Below are positions 1-7,859 of a stretch of DNA of 12,704 bases, piece after piece. The DNA is taken from NCBI GenBank assembly GCA_017458025.1, contig JAFTGG010000166.1, positions 1 to 12,704 on the forward strand, written 5' to 3'. Position numbers and translations under genes: made by a program. Under the pieces are notes generated by a model. That model did not search any database. It was not told the origin of the DNA and was given only the letters and a program-made list of their open reading frames with translations. Positions within the stretch are counted from its first letter, which is position 1. Each line of letters opens with the position of its first letter. The stretch comes from Oscillospiraceae bacterium (GTDB lineage: Bacteria > Bacillota > Clostridia > Oscillospirales > Oscillospiraceae).

Positions 1-1137
<1,137 letters not shown>

Positions 1138-1154
1138 GGATTACATGATGTGAA

Positions 1155-1185
1155 GAAGCCCGCGCCGTTTTGCGGCGCGGGCTTC
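1155..1185 (+). terminator. GC-rich 13-bp hairpin after the GH1 gene (weak terminator or processing hairpin)
   Basis: Perfect inverted repeat GAAGCCCGCGCCG (1155-1167) and CGGCGCGGGCTTC (1173-1185) with a 5-nt loop TTTTG, starting 17 nt after the GH1 stop. No T-run follows; the next bases are CCGACAAAGGAGG, the ribosome binding site of the next gene. Stem stability suggests an end to GH1 transcription or protection of its 3' end. Without a U-tract, read-through into the ABM-HAD genes is likely. Confidence 0.5.
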
Positions 1186-1205
1186 CCGACAAAGGAGGAT
1201 ATACG

Positions 1206-1532
1206 ATGAGCTTGGTTATGAACCTGTACTACACCGGAACCAACGGCAGCGCCCGCGCTTTTGCCGACGAGATGGAATCGAGCGGGGTCGCCGCGGCGAT
1301 CCGCGCGGAAGCGGGCAACGAGCGCTATGAGTATTTTTATCCCAGAAACGACCCCGAGACAGTGCTGCTCATCGACGCGTGGCGCGATCAGGCGGCGCTC
1401 GACGCGCACCACGCCTCGCCGATGATGGGGCGGATCATGGCGCTGCGCGAGAAGTACGACCTGCACATGAAAGCGGAGCGCTATGTTTCCGAGGAAATGG
1501 CGCGGACGGACGAGAGATTTATCAAGAAATGA
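1206..1532 (+). CDS. Antibiotic biosynthesis monooxygenase (ABM)-fold small protein, putative quinol monooxygenase
   Basis: A 108-residue single-domain protein of the dimeric ferredoxin-like ABM fold (YgiN/HmoA-like). Supporting features are the N-terminal strand MSLVMNLYYTG, the central strand ETVLLIDAWRDQAALDAHHAS with the typical Trp and paired His, and the C-terminal strand AERYVSEEM. Members are cofactor-free quinol oxygenases, haem-degrading enzymes or stress proteins of unknown function; no haem ligand can be assigned here. The start at 1206 is chosen because AGGAGG at 1193-1198 lies 7 nt upstream. An in-frame upstream ATG at 1170 sits in the loop of the preceding hairpin and would place the RBS inside the gene. 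The stop overlaps the next start (ATGA), implying translational coupling to the HAD phosphatase. Family call good, function unknown. Confidence 0.8.
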   Translation: MSLVMNLYYTGTNGSARAFADEMESSGVAAAIRAEAGNERYEYFYPRNDPETVLLIDAWRDQAALDAHHASPMMGRIMALREKYDLHMKAERYVSEEMARTDERFIKK

Positions 1533-2359
1533 GCAAGGTTGTCTTTTTGGATGTGGACGGCACGCTGGTGGACTACGAGAACCGGCTGCCGGAGAGCGCC
1601 GTCGCCGCGATCCGCGCCGCGCGGAAAAACGGGCACCGCGTCTACATCTGCACCGGCCGCAGCAGGGCGGAGGTCTATCCCGAGCTGTGGGACATCGGCC
1701 TCGACGGCATGATCGGCGGCAACGGCAGCTATGTCGAGGACAGCGGCACGGTCGTAATGCACCGGCTCATCACGCTTGAGCAGTGCCGGCACATCGTCGA
1801 TTGGCTCCACGCGCGCGGGCTGGAGTTCTACCTTGAGAGCAACAACGGCCTGTTCGCCAGCGAACGCTTCGAGGAGCGGGCGCAGGATACGATTCGGGAG
1901 TATATGGGCCGCAAGGGGCGCGACGCCTCGAACGCGACCGTGCGCACGGTGTTTCCGGACATGGTTTTCGGCGGCGAGCTGTATCGCGGCGACCTCAACA
2001 AGGTCAGCTTCGTGCTTGACAGCTATCAGGATCACCTGGACTCCGTCGAGGAGTTTCCCGATTTGCAGGCGGGCACATGGGGCGGCGCGGGCGAGACGGC
2101 GCTGTTCGGCGACCTCGGCGTGAAAGATGTCACCAAAGCGCGCGCCGTCGACGCGCTGCTGGCGCACCTCGGCGCGGACAGGGCGGATACCATCGCGTTC
2201 GGCGACGCGAAGGTGGATATCCCGATGTTCGAGGCCTGCGCGTACAGCGTCTGCATGGGCAGCGGCGGCGAGGAAGCGAAAGCGGCCGCGGATCTTGTCA
2301 CGGACGCCGTGGCGGAAGACGGGCTGTATCACGCGTTTGAGCGGCTGGGGCTGCTGTAA
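1529..2359 (+). CDS. Cof-type HAD-superfamily hydrolase (sugar/cofactor phosphatase-like)
   Basis: A 276-residue cytoplasmic HAD IIB phosphatase. Motif I is FLDVDGTL (nucleophile Asp8, acid/base Asp10), motif II is CTGRS (Thr42), candidate motif III lysines are Lys158 and Lys203, and motif IV is AFGDAKVDIPMF (Asp226, Asp230). The usual GDxxND Asn is replaced by Val229, while both motif IV aspartates remain. Residues about 80-190 form the cap that sets substrate choice. Family members dephosphorylate sugar phosphates, FMN, pyridoxal-P and similar small molecules. The start ATG overlaps the ABM gene stop by ATGA and has no clear RBS of its own, so translation probably couples to the upstream gene. 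Substrate cannot be told from sequence; the sugar-phosphate setting after GH1 is only suggestive. Confidence 0.87.
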   Translation: MSKVVFLDVDGTLVDYENRLPESAVAAIRAARKNGHRVYICTGRSRAEVYPELWDIGLDGMIGGNGSYVEDSGTVVMHRLITLEQCRHIVDWLHARGLEFYLESNNGLFASERFEERAQDTIREYMGRKGRDASNATVRTVFPDMVFGGELYRGDLNKVSFVLDSYQDHLDSVEEFPDLQAGTWGGAGETALFGDLGVKDVTKARAVDALLAHLGADRADTIAFGDAKVDIPMFEACAYSVCMGSGGEEAKAAADLVTDAVAEDGLYHAFERLGLL

Positions 2360-2409
2360 GTCGCCGGCAGATCGCCGAATCGTAGATTAAAAGAACGGAG
2401 GAGATCGCT

Positions 2410-4083
2410 GTGCGGGATGCCGGCATGGAAAACGCCTATTACAACGGGCTTATGGGAGCCGTCGGCTATCGGAAGAAGGATCTGGACAAGCCGGTCATCG
2501 GCGTCGTCAATTCATGGAACGACGTGAACCCCGGGCACAAACCGTTCCGTGAGCTGGCACAGTATGTCAAGGACGGCGTCTGGGCGGCGGGCGGCGCGCC
2601 CGCGGAGTTCGGCGTCCCCGCGCCCTGCGACGGCATGGCGCAGCTACGCGGCATGCAGTACGTTCTGCCCCAGCGCGATCTGATCGCCGCCTCGGTCGAG
2701 GCGATGGCGAGCGCGCACGCCTTTGATGGGCTGGTGCTGCTCTGCTCCTGCGACAAGATCGTGCCGGCGATGCTGATGGCGGCGGCCGCCGTCAACGTGC
2801 CGACGCTGCTTTTGACCGCGGGTTCCATGACGCCCTACGACAACGGGCGCGAGGTCATGGTCACGCCCGACCTCAAGGAAGCGATCGGCGCGCGCAACGC
2901 GGGCAGGATCACGGAGGAGGAGTTTGCGGACGATCAGGAGAACATCTGCTTTTCCTGCGGCACCTGCTCGATGTACGGTACGGCGAACACGCTCGGAGTC
3001 TTTGCCGAGACAGTGGGGCTGTGTCCCATCGGCTCGACGACGATGCTCGCGTCGTCCGGCGCGAAAGCGCGGCAGGCCCGCGACGTGGGAGAGCGCATTG
3101 TCGAGCTTGTGCGCGAGGGCAAGCGCGCCCGCGATTTCCTGACGCGCGAGTCCATTGAGAACGGTATTCGCCATGTCTCCGCCACCGGCGGATCGAGCAA
3201 CTTCGTCATGCACGTCATGGCGATCGCGCGGACTGCCGGCGTGCCGCTGACGCTTCGCGAGTTCGACGAGCTTCAGGAGAGCGTGCCGGTGATCGCGAAG
3301 TTCAAGCCGTCGTCCAAATACAACCTTTCCGATTGGCACCGCGCGGGCGGCGTGCTCGGGACGCTGAAGGCGATCCGGCCGCATCTGCACGAGGACGTGC
3401 CTATGGCGTTCGGCGGCACGCTGCGGGAGCTGCTCGACGGCTTCGCGCGGGAGGTCGATCCGGACGTGATCCGCAGCGCGGAGGACGCATATCTCCCGAG
3501 CGGCTGCTTCACGGTGCTCTACGGCAACCTCGCGCCGCTGGGCGCGGTGGTGAAAAAGAGCGGAGTCGACCCGAAGATGTTCCGTCACCAAGGCCCGGCG
3601 GTCGTCTTTGATTCGGAGGAGGATCTGATGGAGCGCTTCCTGCACGGAAAGGTCGAGCCGGGCTGCGTGCTGGTGATCCGTTACGAGGGCCCGAAGGGAG
3701 GCCCCGGCATGCGGGAGATGTCCATTCCGGCGGCGATGCTCATGGGCATGGGGCTGTACACCTCCGTGGCGATGATTACGGACGGGCGCTTTTCCGGCGC
3801 GTCGCGCGGGCCCTGCGTCGGGCATATCGCGCCCGAGGCGTGGGACGGCGGCCCCATCGCGGCGGTGCGCGACGGCGATATCATCACCATCGACCTTGAG
3901 CGCAAGCTGCTGCGCCTTGAGCTGAGCGACGAGGAGCTGGAGAGGCGGCTGCGCGAGGTCAAACGTCCGGAAAAGTCGGCGTCCGGCGTCTTGAACGCCT
4001 ACCGCGCCGGTGTGCGGGGCGCGGAGACCGGCGCGCTCTGGCTCATGGGCGGGCCGGATTACACAAATTATATAAAAAATTGA
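2410..4083 (+). CDS. IlvD/Edd-family Fe-S dehydratase (dihydroxy-acid or sugar-acid dehydratase)
   Basis: A 557-residue dehydratase that removes water from a 2,3-dihydroxy acid to give a 2-keto-3-deoxy acid. GTG start at 2410, with GGAGGAG at 2397-2403; the resulting N-terminus MRD resembles other IlvD starts. Signatures: [10 protein letters not shown] (34-43), PCDGMA (72-77), [14 protein letters not shown] (112-125) with Cys114 as cluster-ligand candidate, [15 protein letters not shown] (180-194) with Cys186, and TDGRFSG (457-463) whose Ser462 matches the proposed catalytic serine. Asn-Pro-Gly-His replaces the TPCN-type cysteine of [2Fe-2S] members, as in E. coli IlvD, suggesting an oxygen-labile [4Fe-4S] enzyme (inference). 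[10 protein letters not shown] differs from the LPSRE-IADS of true IlvD, and no ilv/leu genes are nearby. A sugar-acid substrate is therefore plausible, but IlvD itself is not excluded. Confidence 0.85.
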   Translation: MRDAGMENAYYNGLMGAVGYRKKDLDKPVIGVVNSWNDVNPGHKPFRELAQYVKDGVWAAGGAPAEFGVPAPCDGMAQLRGMQYVLPQRDLIAASVEAMASAHAFDGLVLLCSCDKIVPAMLMAAAAVNVPTLLLTAGSMTPYDNGREVMVTPDLKEAIGARNAGRITEEEFADDQENICFSCGTCSMYGTANTLGVFAETVGLCPIGSTTMLASSGAKARQARDVGERIVELVREGKRARDFLTRESIENGIRHVSATGGSSNFVMHVMAIARTAGVPLTLREFDELQESVPVIAKFKPSSKYNLSDWHRAGGVLGTLKAIRPHLHEDVPMAFGGTLRELLDGFAREVDPDVIRSAEDAYLPSGCFTVLYGNLAPLGAVVKKSGVDPKMFRHQGPAVVFDSEEDLMERFLHGKVEPGCVLVIRYEGPKGGPGMREMSIPAAMLMGMGLYTSVAMITDGRFSGASRGPCVGHIAPEAWDGGPIAAVRDGDIITIDLERKLLRLELSDEELERRLREVKRPEKSASGVLNAYRAGVRGAETGALWLMGGPDYTNYIKN

Positions 4084-4124
4084 TAGCGCTCATCACTTTT
4101 TTTGATTTATTTGCGAATTCACTG

Positions 4125-4154
4125 TTGACAAGCGTACCGATAAAGCGATAAAAT
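4125..4154 (+). promoter_or_regulatory. Sigma-A-type promoter of the TAXI-TRAP operon
   Basis: Consensus -35 TTGACA (4125-4130), 18-nt spacer, -10 TAAAAT (4149-4154; five of six bases match TATAAT). It lies in an AT-rich 127-nt gap in otherwise GC-rich DNA, about 57 nt before the receptor start. The transporter can thus be expressed separately from the upstream dehydratase. The T-run 4097-4103 upstream has no convincing stem in front of it. Confidence 0.7.
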
Positions 4155-4210
4155 AACCCTGCAGTTGGTTTTCACATCAATGGCAAATTTAGGAAAGTAG
4201 GAATGAAAGA

Positions 4211-5251
4211 ATGAAAAAGGTACTTTCTCTTGTACTGGCGCTCGTCATGGTCTTCTCGCTCGTCGCTTGCGGCAGCGGCAGCTCCGGCAGCGGCAGCACG
4301 ACGACCGCGCCCGCCGCGGGCGACGCGTCTTCGGCGAGCGGCAGCGAGGCGAAGCCGGCCCGCGGCAACGTTATCTGGACCTTCGGCACCGCTGACACGG
4401 GCGGATCGATGTATCCCGCCGGCGCGGGTGTGTCCCAGACCTGGACGAACAACGTGCAGGGCATGAAGTGCAACACCCAGACCTCCACCGGTTCGTTCCA
4501 GAACGTGCAGGACGTGGCCAACGGTGAAGTCGACGTCGCGGTCGCGACGGCCGACGTCGTCCTCAACGGCTACAACGGCACCGGCAAGTTTGCCGACATC
4601 GGCGCGCTCGACAATCTGCGCGTTATCGGCGCGGTCTACACCTCCGTCCTCTCCGTCGTTTCCCTCAAGTCCAGCGGCATGAAGTATGTCCACGACCTGC
4701 AGGGCAAGCGCGTGGCGGTCGGCCCCGCGTCCTCTGCGACTGAGAATGCGTCCCTCGCGGCTTTCGAGGTCATGGGCATCGACGCGAACAACACCAGCCT
4801 TGAGAACCTCGGCCTCGGCGACGGCGCCGACGCTGTCGGCGACGGCATTCTCGATGCGGCCACCGGTTTCGCGGGCCTGCCCATCGGCGGCCAGTTGAAC
4901 CTCGCGGCGACCAAGGACATCGACGTGCTCGACTTCACGCAGGAAGAGCTTGACGCTATCCTCGCCGGCAACGCCGCTTATATTCAGACCCCGATCCCGG
5001 CCGGCACCTACACGGGCGTCGACTACACGACCCAGACCTTCGGCGTGAAGTGCCTGATCATCGTCAAGGACGATGTGGACGAGGATCTCGTCTATGACCT
5101 CTGCAAGGCGATGAACGAGGGCGCTGCGGACATGGCCGCGGGCAACGCTCTGCTCAAGGACATGACCAACCCGAGCTTCCTCTGCACCCAGATGCCCATT
5201 CCGCTGCACCCCGGTGCTGAGCGTTACTTTACCGAGATCGGCGCGATGTAA
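4211..5251 (+). CDS. TAXI-family TRAP transporter solute receptor, lipoprotein
   Basis: A 346-residue extracytoplasmic binding protein anchored as a lipoprotein. Signal MKK plus hydrophobic core ends in lipobox LVAC (Cys20), followed by a Gly/Ser/Thr/Ala-rich linker to about residue 52. The mature domain carries TAXI hallmarks: WTFGTADTGGSMYPAG (56-71), TSTGSFQNVQDVANGEVDVA (91-110), and the central GKRVAVGPASSATENAS (165-181). RBS AGGAA at 4199-4203 is about 7 nt before the ATG. An out-of-frame ATG at 4203 overlaps that RBS and is rejected. This protein captures substrate for the fused permease downstream, from which it is separated by a hairpin gap. TAXI receptors usually bind small carboxylates such as glutamate or 2-oxoglutarate; the substrate here is unknown, with a hydroxy or sugar acid suggested only by neighbours. 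Confidence 0.93.
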   Translation: MKKVLSLVLALVMVFSLVACGSGSSGSGSTTTAPAAGDASSASGSEAKPARGNVIWTFGTADTGGSMYPAGAGVSQTWTNNVQGMKCNTQTSTGSFQNVQDVANGEVDVAVATADVVLNGYNGTGKFADIGALDNLRVIGAVYTSVLSVVSLKSSGMKYVHDLQGKRVAVGPASSATENASLAAFEVMGIDANNTSLENLGLGDGADAVGDGILDAATGFAGLPIGGQLNLAATKDIDVLDFTQEELDAILAGNAAYIQTPIPAGTYTGVDYTTQTFGVKCLIIVKDDVDEDLVYDLCKAMNEGAADMAAGNALLKDMTNPSFLCTQMPIPLHPGAERYFTEIGAM

Positions 5252-5295
5252 TTCAGCGCAACTGAATCATCTGACCGTCCCCGCATAAAGCAATC

Positions 5296-5330
5296 CGAGG
5301 CCGGAGTTGGGACGACCAACTCCGGCCTCG
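5296..5330 (+). promoter_or_regulatory. Intercistronic 15-bp hairpin between receptor and permease genes
   Basis: Perfect inverted repeat, arms 5296-5310 (CGAGGCCGGAGTTGG) and 5316-5330, loop GACGA, 44 nt after the receptor stop and 54 nt before the permease start. No T-run follows (CGCCGTTCTG). It fits a 3'-end stabiliser or partial terminator that lets the abundant binding protein be made in excess over the permease, as seen in many binding-protein transporter operons (inference). Confidence 0.65.
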
Positions 5331-5384
5331 CGCCGTTCTGTTAAGAACCCATCAATCAACCATTCCGGAGGGAAAGGAAATCTT

Positions 5385-7382
5385 ATGGCAGATCATAAAA
5401 AGAAAGACAAAGTCCAGGAGATCGACGTCAGCTCGCTCGACAGCGAGCTCGCGGCGGCGAAGACCCTGGAAGAGGGCAAGGGCGACATCTTTATCAAGGC
5501 TGCCGCGGTCTTTGCCTTCTGCATGACCCTGTTCCACATCTGGACCGGCTTTCACGGCCTGTACGACTACGTCACGCAGCGCGGTATCCACCTTGCCTTT
5601 GCGCTGACGCTGATCCTGCTGACCCAGCCGCTCTACAAGCATTGCTTCAAGGACAAGTTCGCGGGCAGCAAGGCGTTCCGTGCCATCTGCCGCGTGTTTG
5701 ACATCTGTCTCATTATTCTTGCCTGGGTCTCCGTTATTATGGCGATGGACGAGGTCCACCATCTGACCGAGCGTCTGAGCAAGACGACGTGGATGGCGAC
5801 CTTTGCCGGCGCGGTGCTTTCGATCATCGTGCTCGAAGCGGCGCGCCGCACGCTGGGCTACATCATGCCGGTGCTGTCGCTGATCTTTGTCGCTTACGCG
5901 CTTGCCGGTCCGCATCTGCCGCTTGCCATCGCGCACCGCGGCTACTCGATCGAGCGTATCTGCAAGTTCCTGGCTACCGACCTTGACGGCCTGTTCGGCA
6001 CGACGATGAGCGTGTCCGCGTCCGTTATCTTCATGTTCGTCATGTTCGGCGCGTTCCTAGAGGCGTCCGGCTGCTCGGACTTCATCAACAAGATCGCGAT
6101 CTCGCTGACCGGCAAGATCAAGTCCGGCCCCGCGCTCTCCGCGGTCGTGGCGTCGGGCCTCATGGGTTCGATCAACGGCTCTGCCGTCGCGAACGTCGTC
6201 GGCACCGGCACGTTCACCATTCCGCTGATGAAGTCCCGCGGCTACAAGCCGCAGTTTGCCGGCGGCGTTGAGTCCGTCGCTTCCACCGGCGGTCAGATCC
6301 TGCCGCCCGTCATGGGCTCCGGCGCGTTCCTGATGGTCGCGTTTACGGAGCAGAAGTACATCGCGATCGTCATTGCGGCGGTCATTCCGGCGCTGCTTTA
6401 TTATTGGGGCTGCGCGGTGGCCGTCATCACCCAATCCGAGCTCATCGACATCACGCTGATGGACGAGAAGGATATCCCCAAGACGAAGGAAGTTCTCAAG
6501 GACGGCTGGATCTACCTGCTGATCCTCGGTATCCTGATCGTGCTCCTGCTGGTCGTGCAGTATTCTCCGCTCTACGCGGCGCTGTGGGCGACTGTTTCGG
6601 TGCCGGTCGTGATGCTGTTCGATAAGAAGAAGCGCTTCACGTTTAAGGATATTCCGTCCGCGATGGTCAAGTCCGGCTTCTCCGCGATGTCCATCGTCAT
6701 CGGCTGCGCCTGCGCGGGCATCGTCGTCGGCATGGTTTCTCTGACCGGTATCGGCGTTATCTTCGGCGATATGATGATCCAGGCGGCGCACGGCCTGCTG
6801 TTCCCGTCGCTGGTCTTCACCGCCATCACCTGCATTGTTCTCGGCATGGGCCTGCCGACCACCGCGGCGTATGTTATCGCGGCGTCGATCCTTGCTCCGT
6901 CGCTCATTAAGCTGGGCCTTGCCCCGCTGACGGCGCACCTGTTCGTGTTCTACTTCGCGTGCCTGTCCGCGATCACGCCGCCCGTCGCCCTCGCGGCGTA
7001 CGCCGGCGCCGGTATCGCCAAGTGCAGTCCGATGTCCACGGCGGTCGAGGCGTGCAAGCTCGGCTTCGCGGGCTTCATCGTGCCGTTCGAGTTCTGCTAC
7101 AGCCCCGCCATGATGATGCAGGGCTCGGTGCTCGAAGTGCTCTCGGTGTTCCTCTCCGCGTTTATCGGTGTTTCGATCATCTCCTCCGGTTTCCAGGGCT
7201 GGCTGTTCTGGAGGCTCAATTGGTTTGAGCGCATCGTCTTCGTCGCCGCCGGTATGCTGATGTTTATCCCCGGTACGCTGACGGACATCGCCGGTATCGC
7301 CATCGCGGCGGTGCTGCTGATTCTCAATCTCAAAAAGTGGGAGCGCGGCCCGAAGTTCATTATGCAGCATCAGAAGAAGTAA
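5385..7382 (+). CDS. TRAP transporter permease, fused 4TM/12TM (DctQM-type) subunit
   Basis: A 665-residue integral membrane protein combining the small (DctQ) and large (DctM) TRAP subunits, the usual partner of TAXI receptors; it imports substrate using an ion (commonly Na+) gradient. After a charged N-terminus (residues 1-30), the first helices include the QRGIHLAFALTLILLTQ segment near 65-81. The large-subunit part starts around residue 200 with LFGTTMSVSASVIFMFVMFG. It contains NGSAVANVVGTGTFTIPLM, the STGGQILPPVMGSGAF motif, the second motif GLPTTAAYVIAASILAP, and AITPPVALAAYAGAGIA, all diagnostic. Length fits the 4TM/12TM fusion family. The start at 5385 is supported by GGAGGG (5367-5372) and AGGAAA (5375-5380); an upstream in-frame ATG at 5307 lies inside the intercistronic hairpin. 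A tiny membrane-protein gene follows 3 nt after its stop. Confidence 0.95.
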   Translation: MADHKKKDKVQEIDVSSLDSELAAAKTLEEGKGDIFIKAAAVFAFCMTLFHIWTGFHGLYDYVTQRGIHLAFALTLILLTQPLYKHCFKDKFAGSKAFRAICRVFDICLIILAWVSVIMAMDEVHHLTERLSKTTWMATFAGAVLSIIVLEAARRTLGYIMPVLSLIFVAYALAGPHLPLAIAHRGYSIERICKFLATDLDGLFGTTMSVSASVIFMFVMFGAFLEASGCSDFINKIAISLTGKIKSGPALSAVVASGLMGSINGSAVANVVGTGTFTIPLMKSRGYKPQFAGGVESVASTGGQILPPVMGSGAFLMVAFTEQKYIAIVIAAVIPALLYYWGCAVAVITQSELIDITLMDEKDIPKTKEVLKDGWIYLLILGILIVLLLVVQYSPLYAALWATVSVPVVMLFDKKKRFTFKDIPSAMVKSGFSAMSIVIGCACAGIVVGMVSLTGIGVIFGDMMIQAAHGLLFPSLVFTAITCIVLGMGLPTTAAYVIAASILAPSLIKLGLAPLTAHLFVFYFACLSAITPPVALAAYAGAGIAKCSPMSTAVEACKLGFAGFIVPFEFCYSPAMMMQGSVLEVLSVFLSAFIGVSIISSGFQGWLFWRLNWFERIVFVAAGMLMFIPGTLTDIAGIAIAAVLLILNLKKWERGPKFIMQHQKK

Positions 7383-7385
7383 CCG

Positions 7386-7565
7386 ATGAACAACCGCTCC
7401 AATCTGGCGAACGCCCTCATGTGGGGCATGGGCGGATTCCTCTATCTCGGCGCGACCTATCTTGTCGATGTGGGGATTTTCCGCGTATTCGCCTATCTGT
7501 TTCTGCTGTTGGCGTGCATGTACCTGATCCGGTACCTGAACAATCGGCGCAGCGGGAAAAAGTAA
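7386..7565 (+). CDS. Small two-helix membrane protein, third gene of the TAXI-TRAP operon
   Basis: A 59-residue protein starting 3 nt after the permease stop and ending inside the operon terminator. Polar start MNNRSNLANA, a first hydrophobic segment about 11-28 (LMWGMGGFLYLGATYLV), a second about 31-50 (IFRVFAYLFLLLACMYLIRY), and a basic tail LNNRRSGKK, so a hairpin of two helices with the positive tail probably inside the cell. No strong RBS is seen; only GAAG at the permease 3' end, so it probably depends on ribosomes finishing the permease. I do not recognise a family. Position suggests an accessory or stabilising subunit of the transporter (inference). GC-rich codon use matches its neighbours. 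Confidence 0.65.
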   Translation: MNNRSNLANALMWGMGGFLYLGATYLVDVGIFRVFAYLFLLLACMYLIRYLNNRRSGKK

Positions 7566-7604
7566 AAAAGGAAGCGCGTCCTAGCCGGACGCGCTTCCTT
7601 TTTT
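7564..7604 (+). terminator. Strong bidirectional-type intrinsic terminator closing the TAXI-TRAP operon
   Basis: A-run 7564-7569, stem GGAAGCGCGTCC (7570-7581) with GGACGCGCTTCC (7587-7598), loop TAGCC, T-run 7599-7604. The stem is perfect, and flanking A/T bases extend it to 18 bp. It begins inside the TAA stop of the 59-residue gene. The symmetrical A and T runs mean it could also stop minus-strand transcription arriving from lysR. Confidence 0.92.
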
Positions 7605-7650
7605 ACTGCGATATAACAGAATTATTATAAAATCAGTGCTGTTTTGGACT

Positions 7651-7679
7651 TTGACATTTGCCCCGCGCGGCGCTATGAT
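7651..7679 (+). promoter_or_regulatory. Near-consensus sigma-A promoter of the 34-residue peptide gene
   Basis: TTGACA (7651-7656), 17-nt spacer, TATGAT (7674-7679): perfect -35, five of six at -10, optimal spacing. This is the best promoter in the window. The predicted transcript start near 7686 leaves a leader of only about 20 nt before the RBS and start codon. Confidence 0.8.
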
Positions 7680-7704
7680 GAGCTTGCGAAAGGAGATGAA
7701 AGAC

Positions 7705-7809
7705 ATGCTGCTGATCGCTGTTTGCGCTGCTTTGCTGGGCGTTGTCGCGCTGTTTGGAAAGCCTTCCTACGAGACGGCGAGCAACTATGCCAACACGCTT
7801 ATCAAATAA
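7705..7809 (+). CDS. Orphan 34-residue single-helix peptide in its own transcription unit
   Basis: Encodes MLLIAVCAALLGVVALF, a hydrophobic helix, followed by the polar tail GKPSYETASNYANTLIK. RBS AAAGGAG (7689-7695) is 9 nt upstream of ATG 7705. An in-frame ATG at 7696 abuts the RBS with no spacing and is less likely (it would add three residues). The gene sits between a near-consensus promoter and a hairpin-plus-U-tract terminator, making a stand-alone transcript of about 170 nt. No family recognised. It may be a small membrane peptide, possibly a regulator or toxin-like peptide; alternatively the transcript is a small RNA with a chance reading frame. The good RBS and start favour a translated gene. 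Not verifiable without conservation data. Confidence 0.6.
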   Translation: MLLIAVCAALLGVVALFGKPSYETASNYANTLIK

Positions 7810-7824
7810 TATATCTGTTATGGA

Positions 7825-7859
7825 GAGCCGCTCATTGAGGATCAATGGGCGGCTCTTTT
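7825..7859 (+). terminator. Intrinsic terminator of the peptide gene, overlapping the lysR 3' end
   Basis: Stem GAGCCGCTCATTGA (7825-7838) with TCAATGGGCGGCTC (7842-7855), one G-U pair, loop GGA, then TTTT (7856-7859). It covers the lysR stop codon (7832-7834, minus strand), so the plus-strand transcript ends antisense to the lysR tail. On the minus strand the hairpin is not followed by a good U-tract. Confidence 0.8.

Noticed and set aside
1141..1205. In-frame ATG at 1170 as an alternative start for the ABM protein
   Set aside because: It lies in the loop of the hairpin and upstream of the AGGAGG site; the start at 1206 is correctly spaced and gives the family's N-terminus.
1481..2332. Minus-strand 283-codon frame opposite the HAD gene
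   Set aside because: Antisense shadow of codon-biased GC-rich DNA; all HAD motifs are on the plus strand.
2360..2409. Short gap between the HAD and dehydratase genes searched for a promoter or terminator
   Set aside because: Only a small repeat of ATCGCCG and the dehydratase RBS are seen; no promoter boxes of good match or stable hairpin.
2644..3825. Long minus-strand open frame opposite the dehydratase
   Set aside because: Arg/His/Ala-rich shadow with no motif or RBS; the plus strand carries the complete IlvD/Edd signature set.
4081..4103. Possible terminator after the dehydratase (T-run 4097-4103)
   Set aside because: The preceding stem is only about 4 bp (TGAT/ATCA) with a mismatch inside; too weak to call.
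4172..5209. Minus-strand 345-codon frame opposite the TAXI receptor
   Set aside because: Compositionally biased shadow without motifs; covers the receptor's promoter-proximal region with no RBS or promoter of its own.
6057..7370. Long minus-strand open frame (437 codons) opposite the TRAP permease
   Set aside because: Its product is a low-complexity mix of Arg, Asp, His, Gly and Glu, as expected from the antisense of a GC-rich hydrophobic gene; the plus-strand frame has clear family motifs.
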